Source: Marchantia polymorpha subsp. ruderalis (taxonomy: Eukaryota > Streptophyta > Marchantiopsida > Marchantiales > Marchantiaceae). From it: a stretch of 64,000 nucleotides of DNA. Shown piece after piece: positions 11,617 to 21,052 of this stretch; the first letter of the stretch is position 1, and every line of letters begins with the position of its first letter. Position numbers and translations under genes: made by a program. The stretch covers positions 19,356,501 to 19,420,500 of the forward strand of contig AP031351.1 of NCBI GenBank assembly GCA_037833965.1, read 5' to 3'. Under the pieces are notes generated by a model. The model was not told the DNA's origin and did not search any database. It saw nothing but the letters and a program-made list of their open reading frames with translations.

Positions 11617-13200
11617 CTATCCATTCTGAATGACATCTATCATTGTAGTCATCACTTGGATTTTTGCGGCTGTAACTCTATGATCCAAGTAATCTACTTC
11701 TGATTTTCCAGATTCACATTTTGAAGCTTTGGCATACAATTGATTGTTTGTCAAAACTTGAAGCAATTCTTGTAAATGACGTCTATGATCATTCAAAGTT
11801 TTGCTATACACTAATATATCATCTAGAAAAACAATGACAAATTTATCTAGATAAGTGCGAAAGATATCGTTTAACAATTCCATGAATGTAGCTGGTACAT
11901 CAATGAGAACAAAAGGCATCACTAGATACTCAAAGTGGTCATACATAGTATAAAAAGCTGTATTCAAAACATCTTTATTTGCAATTTGAATGTGATTATA
12001 GCCGCTTTTCAAATCTAGCTTGATGAAGTACTTCGCTCCTTGAAGTTGATCAAATAAATCATGTATACGAGGTAATGGATATTTGTTTTTCACCATTTGC
12101 TGATTCAATCCCCAGTAATCGATGCATAGTTTCATAGATCTATCATTTTTTACAAAAAAACACTTGAGCTCCATGAGATGAAACACTTGGTTGAATGAAT
12201 CCATTGTTCAACATTTCCTCCGGTTGAGTTTTGCATTCTTCCAATTCGTTTGGAGCCAAACGATAAGGAGCTTTGCAAGTTGCTGTTTTTCCAGGTATCA
12301 CCTCAATCTTGTGATCTACTTGCCTCTTTGATGATAATCCTGCAGGTAGATAATTTGGGAAAAAATTTTCTATAATCCATGTAAATATCGTTCAAGGACT
12401 CCAAGATGTAAAGTTTGTATGTGAACTTAAAATCTCTCATGTGAATGGATTGCAATCCATCCATCATTGTGGATGGATTGCTTAACATCACTTCCTTTCA
12501 AATTCAATCCTTCAAACCTTGTTTGAACACGTCCATTGTTTCTGCTCCACTCATATCCATGATAGATACTTGAAGAGCACAAAATTTTTCAATGTACTCA
12601 TGAATAGCTCATTTCTTTTTCAAATCCCATAACTTCATTTTTGCAGTTTGAATAAAGTTCACCACTTGAAAATTTTGCAGAAGTATTTCATGCATTCCAC
12701 TCCATAAATGATAGCACCTCGTTCTGAAAACATTCTCTCCCATGTTGTGTACCATGTGAGAGACTTATCCGCTAGGTAAGATTTCATGAACATTCCTGCA
12801 ATATAATCAAAAACATGAAAATGAGATAAATGAATATTCATACTCATTATCCATCACTTTAACACTTTCATCGCTCTACTCCCTTTGTAACCTTTCATCT
12901 TATAGAATTTTCCCATTCAAAGCAAAAAATTTGCTTGATCTTCAAACATTTGAAGAAATCTTCTATTTGACTCTGCTACATCAATAGAAGTTGGTTCTAG
13001 CTGAACTTGAGTTTCAACTTCCATCTCTCAAACTCATTCTCTCTCCATTTTCTCACTTTCCAATTCAAAGATTTTCTCTTCCATGACTTGCTGCTTGGTA
13101 TGCACATCCACTATTGCTTTTCTCAACTCTTTCATCTCTTCCATGATTGTGTTGAGAACCTCATATATATCGATTGATGCCCCCATGCTTTCTCACATAC
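11617..13200 (-). pseudogene. Ty3/gypsy gag-RT relic
   Basis: Minus-strand reading. A Gag-like part (about 13,180-12,480) starts MGASIDIYEVLNTIMEEMKE and includes a WYTTWERMF-type patch, broken by several stops. A reverse transcriptase fragment of 195 codons (12,204-11,617) keeps YPLPRIHDLFDQLQGAKYF, LDLKSGYNHI and the catalytic FLDDILVYSKT. Protease, RNase H and integrase are absent. This is a different lineage from the methyltransferase element, whose RT has YIDDILVF and different surrounding sequence. It lies exactly between the inner ends of the inverted arms and cannot function. Confidence 0.85.
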
Positions 13201-13252
13201 ACTCTAATACAAAGTGAGAATAATCACTATTTGATCTCTCAAAAAAGGATTT

Positions 13253-14220
13253 TGTAATGATAGATAAATACCAAAATGGAGCATAATGGTAAAGATACGA
13301 TCCCATGAGGACAAAAACAACACAAAGAGTACCAAGTGTCACGTATTTAAAAGTCTATTGAGAAGTTTGAATTCTCAGGCTACAGTCACTCTAAGAAATA
13401 CTGCAGGTGTTCGACTCAAAGGTCACTCAGAGGACACGCAATGCAGCATAACACACACACTTCTAAAATTATCAATTGCAGCAACACAAAGGTCAATTGC
13501 GACCTTGTTTTAGTATTCACGGGTGGAAAATTCCCAAAGAGTACACTCAAAGATTCTGCACACAGCTGTCAATTGCAAAATTGCTTAAATCCTGACACTA
13601 GCCAATCGCTATTCATAACATTTGAATTAAGACTACTAATTTGGATGCGGTATCTTTGACAAACCGAAGTACCTCTCACGCGGTGACCAACACACTCAAC
13701 TCACAAACGCTTGGAGAATACAGAGGTCAAAACTGAAAAACTAATTCGAGAAAAGACCCCAAAGGCCAATGCCTTGAACTACTTTAATCCTAACTACCAC
13801 AAAACTGTCACTCACTCTGATGCAAGCTCCAAACAGGTCCTACACCTACGGAGTCGGCGGCTGCCTTCCTCTCTAACTTCCGATCTAAACCTAACCCTAA
13901 CTCTAAATCTAAACCTAACCCTAAACCTACTACACTAAGCCGCCAGCTTTTTTATCAGCTCTAGGTCCGAGGTCCGAGCCTGAAATTTTGCAAGCATGTG
14001 CGGCCGGCTGAAACCAACAATCCCATCAAATTTCAGCTCCAGCCGACACTCCAACGCGAAGATATGGCTTCCGCAAGATCCTTGCTCCAAGGCCGAAGAC
14101 CGAAGACGGAAGTCCGAAGTTACTTCAAACGTAGGCCCTTCCGAAGTCCGAAGTTCGAATACCTTTCCGCCGAAGTCCGAAAATCTTTTCGGCCGAAGGC
14201 CCTTCTACGTCTTTGACTAT
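13253..14220 (+). repeat. Right arm of a ~1-kb inverted repeat (R3)
   Basis: Starts TGTAATGATAGATAAATA and is an inverted counterpart of R2. It closely resembles the direct copy R4 at 34,172 over several hundred bases. It carries degenerate CCCTAAA-type units at 13,886-13,931 and a CCGAAGTCCGAAG-rich tail. Short ORFs inside are not conserved between copies. Confidence 0.7.
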
Positions 14221-14250
14221 CCATACCAGCCACTTCCGACACTCATAACT

Positions 14251-17137
14251 TAGTGATTCCTTATCCGTTTCAAGAGTTCTTGGGCTTGTTAGAACAAGCG
14301 TGCCGAGTTCTATATATCAAAACCCTAACTAAGCCAAGTCGTTACTAATTGAACACGTTATGAGCTATTTACTCTATTAGATCATAACTCATCTAATTCA
14401 ACTTTATTGTCTACAAGTAAAAACAGTAACGTGAAAGAGAGGAAGCTTAATGGAACCCACTACTCCTAGCTTGTCATCTACTACCAAATCCACTATTTAC
14501 TCTAATTTGAATTGTTCTTATTCTAAAAGTTTGAAATCACTAGTCTTCTATTTCTCAATTTTCTCGTTTTGAGAAAAAAAGAAAAACTACATTACCACAG
14601 ATTTATAAAAGATATAGGTGATTCTATCACCGCTCTATAATACTCTTCCCCATAATTTCTCACAAAAAAATCTCTCCATAATCTCTTGTGTCGATATACT
14701 GTTGATAAGAAGGTGTTCTAACTGATAGGTTTGTAGAGCTGCTGCACATGATGATTAGCTGGTGATGACACATGCCTCAGATGACAGTTAGATTTCTGGT
14801 TGTTGCATAAAATCAGACATAATAAGACTTCGGTACCATGGTCATGTTATGCGATGAACTAACTCACTCGCTCCAAGATGGAACTTTAGTCACCACTCCG
14901 CTCAGCTCTATAAATACGGTGTGGCCATAGACAAATCATTCATTTTGCGTCGATGCTGGAGTGAAGTATTTGGCCATGATCCCATGCACTCTGGGACGAT
15001 ATGTGTGGAGCTCGAAAGAGTTCATGCATCCATCCACTAGTTGTGATCTTTGACTCCAAGGCGAAATAACTTTTTCTACGGTGCATCTATTAATTGCATG
15101 TATCAAGCCCTCAGACCATTCATTTCATGGATCGGTCTTTGGTCGGCATATGGGCTTGGACGGAATGTGATTTACTTAAGGTCGGTTTCTTGAGGACTTC
15201 ATTTCTGGTTGAATTTCGAGGGCTCGCCAACTTTGTGTGTGGCACTTCGTTCACGACATGAACATTTTTAGAAAGATAAACATCTTGTCTTCATTTTGGA
15301 CGAATGTGAGCAACTTTGAAGAAGTTCATTCTTCTTACGATCTTGTTGCTGGAGAGAGAGAGAGAGAGGAAATTTATCATTTTTTGACACATCTTCGGAC
15401 TTGAATTTGCTGAAGGCTTCGGAGAAGCACAATTGTTTGCTAGGCTCCGCTTTTGTCCAGCCCAGGAAGTTGGGCCGCTGTAGCTGCACTTGAGTCATGG
15501 ATTCAACTGTTATATCAACATAGCCTTTGATATAACAAATGCTTGCATGAAACAAGAGCTGCTTCGAGCTCTCTCATTTTCTTGTTTGGACGGAAGGAAG
15601 TCTAACGCTGGCATCTTGTCTCGAGTCAGTCAGTAGCTAGCGGACGAGTTTCCGCTGATCATTTCTTCATGATCAGAAGAAGGCCAGACCATTGCATTGC
15701 TTGAATCAACTGCAAAAGTGTTGTTGCTTGTCTCTCAAAATGCATGACTAAGGTTTCCTTATCATTCTGGACTTCAGACTCTTCATGTCCGGTCTATTTC
15801 AGAATTTTATTCAGCTCCTGACTTCTCTTTATACAAATGTCCAAGAAAAGGTGTTTCACTTGTTGTACAAATACTAGCTTTAGTTGTACAAATAAAGACT
15901 TTAGTTCTTGCAGCTCGCTTATTCATGAACCTTCAATCTGCGGCTGTTGCGGATTACCTTCTTTATTGGCAAGAGAGCTTCTGAGTAGCGACTTCTCTTC
16001 CTACGCACTAAAGAAGACAATCTGCTATTGTTGTAAATTTTTCTTTGACTATACAAATATTGGGATGTACCAAGAAACCAATATGGTTAGAGAAACATTT
16101 AATGAAAATGATCGTATAGTCTCTCGCGAATACTGCGATAAATATTGTATCATTGCTGGCGAGCATTTGGACGACTGTTGAAATCAATTACTGATGAGGG
16201 CGTCGGAGAATGGTGTTTCTTTTCTCTCAATATATCCATCGGTTGACGCAGAGGATTCTAAATATTTCAGCAAAAGTGGATCGTACGTCGTGGCCCATGT
16301 GAATAAAATTCATATGATTATTTGCATATTCATATCCAAATCATTTCCAAAATCATGAGTATAATTATGTCATGAATTTGGATATATCTATCTTCGTTCA
16401 TCTGTTTATATTCGCATATTTCCAGAGTAGTAGATAGTGTGTGAGGTTTGCGAGTTTTTTTTTTGATTTTGCACACGTCCAGATGATGTAGCACATTTGA
16501 GATCCATTTTACCATTACCATCTATAATACTCTTCCTCATAATTTCTCACAAAAAAATCTCTCCATAATCTCTTCTGTTGATATACTATTTTAATCTCTA
16601 CATAAGTGTTAAATCAAATTGAGACATGTGATTTGCGATTCAAATCTATGAAACATTCAATATAGAATGTATATGGTACAATCTCAAATCTCTCTATAAC
16701 TTACTATGGGAAGAATCAGTGGCACTCTCGACTCCATCACTCTGGTCATAAAATCTACATCCAAACAAGCCACAAGGTACATCCAAAAATGATGTTTCTT
16801 CATGCAACGAAGGTGAATATCGAACAAGTTAGGAATCAGCCAGTGCGGTACTGGATTCTTGTCAAGCCTGTCTAGATCTTCAAAATCACTATTTCCTCCT
16901 TTCCCACTCTCTCTACATGCAAATCAATGATATCTTCCATCCTCTATACACTCTCTAAACTGCACTCCATCATCAGTCACTTACTATTTCATGAGGGGTA
17001 ATCCATACTCAAGGAAAGAGCAAGATTTCTCTAATACCATTGTAACACTAGGGTTTGGAGAGAAGTCCACTCGAAGAGGGAAACATAAACTTTTGAAGAT
17101 CAGAGATGTCGACAAAAGCTCTACTCTCTCTTATATA
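14251..17137. other. AT-rich repeat-derived DNA with a 70-bp direct repeat
   Basis: No recognisable gene apart from the weak ORF at 15,837. A direct repeat of about 70 bp (ATAATACTCTTCC to ATCTCTTCTGTTGATATAC) occurs at 14,635-14,708 and 16,522-16,595. A GA microsatellite lies at 15,352-15,369. 17,100-17,137 is the left flank of the hAT insertion. Confidence 0.6.
15837..16181 (+). CDS. Cys-rich hypothetical ORF
   Basis: 114 codons from an ATG in acceptable context (AAATGTC). Twelve or more cysteines occur, several as CxxC, CC or CGCC pairs in the first half, with a YCCKFF patch near residue 70. No family is recognised. It lies between the two 70-bp direct repeats in AT-rich, repeat-derived DNA, so it may be part of an inserted element or a chance ORF. 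Confidence 0.2.
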   Translation: MSKKRCFTCCTNTSFSCTNKDFSSCSSLIHEPSICGCCGLPSLLARELLSSDFSSYALKKTICYCCKFFFDYTNIGMYQETNMVRETFNENDRIVSREYCDKYCIIAGEHLDDC

Positions 17138-17163
17138 GCTGTCACCAGGGTTGGGCATAACCG
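17138..17163 (+). repeat. hAT left terminal inverted repeat and target duplication
   Basis: GCTGTCAC (target copy) followed by CAGGGTTGGG. The right-end reverse complement begins CAGGGTTGGG and continues with the same TAACCG after a two-base difference. Confidence 0.93.
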
Positions 17164-17248
17164 ATTAGCCTCTTAATCGTTTAACTGTTTAACCGCAGTT
17201 ATAAATCCCTAACCGAACCTGTGACCAGATTAATTGTTTTGTTTAAAG

Positions 17249-17540
17249 TGTCATGTAGTTGCGAGTCGGCTCACGAAGTTCAGACACTTACTATATTTAG
17301 CCGTAAAGTTAGGGTTCCGGTCACGAGGGGTATACAGTCGGGGACGGCTCGAAGAACGTCAGTTCTTCGAGTCGAGCCTGGAAGCGTTGGGAGCGTAGAG
17401 TGACTTTCCCCTTTGCGTCGACCTGGATTCTCCGAGTGTGGAGTGGGTTGGGCTTGACTCATGTTTGTGACGGTGACGGTTTGTTGCCAGTAGGGTAATT
17501 GACCGACGGGAATTCCAGTGGGGAATTCCCGTACATTTCA
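17249..17540 (+). repeat. 5' terminal repeat of retrotransposon B
   Basis: 292 bp, TGTCATG to ATTTCA. It matches 28,491-28,781 with three transitions over 291 bp. It holds the TATACAG box at 17,331, a perfect 10-bp-stem hairpin (17,349-17,372) and ends directly at the predicted primer-binding site. It lacks the 119-bp unit that flanks the right-hand repeat on both sides. Confidence 0.93.
17331..17371 (+). promoter_or_regulatory. LTR promoter: TATA-like box and predicted RNA start
   Basis: TATACAG at 17,331-17,337 lies 30 bp upstream of A17,361, the first base of AGTTCTTCGAG. The same 30-bp spacing occurs in copy A (TATACAA 1,621, AGTTC 1,651). Starting there would make the first 11 nt of the RNA exactly complementary to 17,541-17,551. 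The start site is inferred from spacing and complementarity; there is no transcript evidence. Confidence 0.65.
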
Positions 17541-17551
17541 CTCGAAGAACT
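17541..17551 (+). promoter_or_regulatory. Predicted self-priming primer-binding site
   Basis: CTCGAAGAACT immediately follows the 5' repeat and is the reverse complement of 17,361-17,371. No tRNA-type site beginning TGG is present at this position. The known precedent is fission-yeast Tf1 and relatives, where the first 11 nt of the mRNA fold back to prime minus-strand synthesis. Confidence 0.72.
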
Positions 17552-19922
17552 CGCTGTAAAACAGCAAAAAGAATCGTTGCTGGTGGTGTTGCAGAATTTA
17601 GCCTCTTGTCCTGGGATTAGTGATTTCAATTTTTCTTGTGGACTCCGGTAGTCTCGACTGGAGATTTGAAGTAGGTTGATCGACTGAGAGCGTTGATCTT
17701 GGGTGACGGTCTGGGGCCGTCAGTGACAGGAATACTGAGAATATTGTTGGATTTCGGTCGATAATCTTCGACGGGAAGAGGGAAAATTCAGTTTGAAGCT
17801 TCATTTCAGTACGTTCGTTCGGTTCGCGGAGTAAACGAAGTAATCTGTCACAGCAGTATTGGGGTGGCGGTAGTAGTGTTGTACGTAGTATCGCGGAAGC
17901 GAGCAAGCATATCGAGGAAAGGCGAATCAAGAAAGAAGCGATAGGCGAGGAGCGGTACAAGGCTACCCGAACAGGAGGACAGAGAAACAAACCCATTGTG
18001 CAAGAAGGGAGTTTCGTCCTTCTTTCTGCCTGTCGTACTAATTCCCTCTTCGGGAAGGGAAGAGGTCGCTGCACGGCTGGCTGGCTTCCCTTCATGTTCG
18101 GTTGTGCCCTGTAATTTGAATTGAATGCATCTGAAATTGAATTTGTTTTTAATTCGAATTAAATTCAAACTCACAGTATTTGAATTCGCAGAATTCAAAT
18201 TCAATTCGAATTCCCAAACTTTGAGTTCACAAAGTTCAAAATCAATTCAAAATTACAGAATTCGAAATCACAGAATTCGAATTCTGTGATCTGTGAATTC
18301 GAAAGGAGAGATTACAGGGAGTGAGAGAGAGGTTCTCTCTTCTTTGTGATCTACCCCCGCAGGCAAGCGGGGCGTGCGTGGTGAATCGGAAGCACGGGTT
18401 GCTCGATACTTTCGAGGTAGAAAGTATAAAATCAATCACAAGGGAGGCTTCTTTCCACGTTCTGAAACGCAAATGAGAAAGATTTTCGCCGCTCGCAGGG
18501 TACAGTCCTTTGGCTTTCTTTGAACTTTCATCATATCTGGTCGATGAGAGTGGAGAGCTGAAAGTGAAGGTTTGATTTAGTATCGACGGAATTTTGTGTG
18601 TGGAATCGGCTACTGTAAGTGCTGAGTAATATCCAAGTTTCCGCGGCTGCTTTGAATTGTGCTTTTTGATGCACTTGAGACTCCTGGATGCGATGGGCTC
18701 GAGATTTCGGGAGAGGAGAATTCTGTAGAGTTCAGCAAACAGCAAGACAATTAGAGTTCTGAGTTGAATTTACAAGAAGTGGGAGAGTGGAAGCAAAGCA
18801 GCCCGAGTAGTCTGTCTCTGTTCTCGCGTAGTCCTTCCATTCAGCGAAGTCATTTTTCATGGCCTCGATTTTAAATTATTCTTTCCCGTCTTGAAAAAAA
18901 AAAATATTCTTGTACTTCGAATCGTCGGGATTGCGTGGGGCTTGGTTTGATAAGGCGGATGATATTTTCTCGGGAAATTGGGACCGGAGGTGGCTGTTTC
19001 GGTTCTCGCAGCGCGGGGTTGCGCAGGTGTTGGTTGCAGGTCTCGTCAGCGAGATGAGCTGAGAGTCACGGAGAGATTTTCTGAAGAGCATAAATTGGGC
19101 GACGGTCTTCAGCGTTGGGAAGAGTGGATGGGTGCTCGGACGCTGGCAGCGGGTGAAGAATTTCGAACGAGGAGAACTGAAGTTGGAGGTCCACCTGCGG
19201 GAACAGCAAATTAGTGACTAAAGACTCAGAGGAGGTACTGTTAGAGGATAATTCGAAGAAGGGAAAAGAGCAGAATCTTTTGTTACCTTTGTTTCAGTAT
19301 CTGCTATTGGTACCATAGGCACCAACATTGGATACCTCCGAGCGAGTGAACACCAAGAAAGAGGGATCAGATCACCGGCACCGAATACAGAGATTATCAA
19401 ATGGGGTAAATGGAGGTAACTTACCCTGGTTAGCTTGAAGTTGGTTGCCATAACTCTCTCTCTTTCCTAAAACATTTCATGGTAAAAGAATGTTTAGTGA
19501 CATTGCTTTCGAATATCTACTTGGATGTTCAGCCACCTATATCCACACGAACTTAATTACATAGTGTGCTATACTTGAGCCAAAGAGGATTATGTGTGAC
19601 TTAGTTGGCATAATACCATACTGAAATAGTCCAATAGCTGTAGCCTCTGTTTTTGGAGATCTGCTAGGTGAAGTTGGCCTATGCAGGTCTTTTGATTACA
19701 ATCAGATTTGTGATAAAATACAGCAGTGCTAAGTTTGCTGTAGAAAATTTCAAATTCACTAGTTCAAGTGAATTTGTTTATGCCAAGTTCTTTAAAGCTA
19801 TTAAAACCTTTTAATAGTTTTATAGTTAAACAGTTTTCAGTTTTCCCTTCAGATTTAGTTTACAGATTCTCTGTAAAAACAAATATCCTTGTCCACAGTG
19901 AAGTGTTAACTATAAAGGGAAA
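17552..19922 (+). other. 5' leader of retrotransposon B, first part
   Basis: Non-coding by inspection. 18,120-18,300 is dense in AATTCGAATT-type sequence, including a perfect 24-bp palindrome at 18,267-18,290. Minus-strand ORFs here (17,598-18,095 and 18,242-18,745) are low-complexity shadows without recognisable domains. An AT-rich near-palindrome at 19,794-19,821 resembles one upstream of copy A (5,119-5,146). Confidence 0.55.
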
Positions 19923-20282
19923 ATGCCGCTTGGAGAAAAAGCGGATGACAGTGATATACAAGAAATCCAGACAGTGGAAGTCGTCAGTAGCGAGGAACGT
20001 GATCAGGAGCAAGAGGTGACGGTGCAGCCTCAAGTAGAAGAGAATCCGGTAAACACTGTTGTGGCAAAAGAAAAAGATTCCGGGTTAGATTGGGACGAGG
20101 CACTAGCCGTAGAGAAACTTCTAGAGGAATCCGGCCTAGAGTATAGGGTATGTGAGGATGAGTTACTAGACCTTCCACAGGATATTGCTGACCATTTGAG
20201 AGATGTTCAGTATGTTCAAGATTGTCTTTCAGAAGAAATTCTTGTACTAGAGAAATTTCTTGATAGTCTCCCAAAGGATTGA
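19923..20282 (+). CDS. Small acidic leader ORF of the retrotransposon
   Basis: 119 codons from an ATG in good plant context (GAAAATGCCG), uninterrupted. The product is strongly acidic. A low-complexity N-terminal half rich in Glu, Gln, Val and Asp is followed by a C-terminal half predicted as amphipathic helices (DWDEALAVEKLLEE, then LLDLPQDIADHLRDVQ and SEEILVLEKFLDSLPKD). No family is recognised. It lies inside the leader in a different frame from the polyprotein, with about 700 nt between them. It could be an accessory protein, a captured host exon, or chance. No counterpart was found in copy A. Confidence 0.4.
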   Translation: MPLGEKADDSDIQEIQTVEVVSSEERDQEQEVTVQPQVEENPVNTVVAKEKDSGLDWDEALAVEKLLEESGLEYRVCEDELLDLPQDIADHLRDVQYVQDCLSEEILVLEKFLDSLPKD

Positions 20283-20459
20283 TAGCAAATACTTGTAGCG
20301 TTTAGATAGGAGTTCCTGAAGGGATCGGGAGTTTGCACCCGGTTTCACTACCTGTGACGTGATGTTTTGAAAGCATTGTAAATATATATATGACGTAGTC
20401 AATATATTGAGCTTTCAGTGTGTAGTGTGTTTGTTGAGGGGCAGTGTGACCACTGTGTG

Positions 20460-20504
20460 AAGGAGAAAAAGAAAAAAAAAAAAAAGAAAAAAAAAAAGTT
20501 TTCA
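20460..20504 (+). repeat. Purine (A/G) tract upstream of the polyprotein leader
   Basis: GAAAAAG/polyA low-complexity tract. A similar one (5,215-5,270) precedes copy A, although intervening sequences are not clearly alignable. Confidence 0.6.
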
Positions 20505-20649
20505 AACAATTTTTGTTTGCAATTTGGTGGAAGAGGGCATCATAGGCACTGGAGGCCCACGTAAATGGAGGGCGATGGAGATCAAATCGGGATCGCGAAG
20601 CGATGCGATGTCCCGTGTGTGTTGTCTTGTTTTGTGCTGTGTTTCCTTT

Positions 20650-20857
20650 AGACTGGAGAGTCGTTGCTAGCTGGTTGCTTGTGTTTGGATCCTCTCCAGT
20701 CTTGCTTCCTGGTGCGCGCCCGTGTAGGGGTGACGCTGATTTCAGGAGTAGTTTTACTCCTGTGTGCTGGCGATAGGGGGCTGGACTTGATCACCGGCCG
20801 GTCTATCTATGTTTCTCTCACGGTGAGACTGGAGTGATGACCAGTAGACCGTGAGAG
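20650..20857 (+). promoter_or_regulatory. Three conserved RNA hairpins in the polyprotein leader
   Basis: Hairpin 1: AGACTGGAGAG (20,650-20,660) pairs with CTCTCCAGTCT (20,692-20,702). Hairpin 2: CAGGAGTA (20,743-20,750) pairs with TACTCCTG (20,755-20,762). Hairpin 3: CTCTCACGGT (20,815-20,824) pairs with ACCGTGAGAG (20,848-20,857). All three can form in copy A (5,704-5,920), with a G-U pair replacing one pair in hairpin 3. The position between promoter and Gag suggests a packaging or dimerisation signal or translation control; this is inference. Confidence 0.5.
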
Positions 20858-21052
20858 TCTTCTTGCTGTGATGACAGGTTAGGTTGCCCATACACCTTAG
20901 CTAGTAGGGCTAGAGTAGCTCAGTGCAGCACGGCATCAGAGGCGGATTGGGTTATTGGGTGGAGATCTGGCAGTGGTGCCAGTTGAAGTCTCGCCATCAC
21001 GGAGCAGTCTAGTGGTCCTGTTGAGGACCGCGGGGGATTTACGCGGAGTGGG

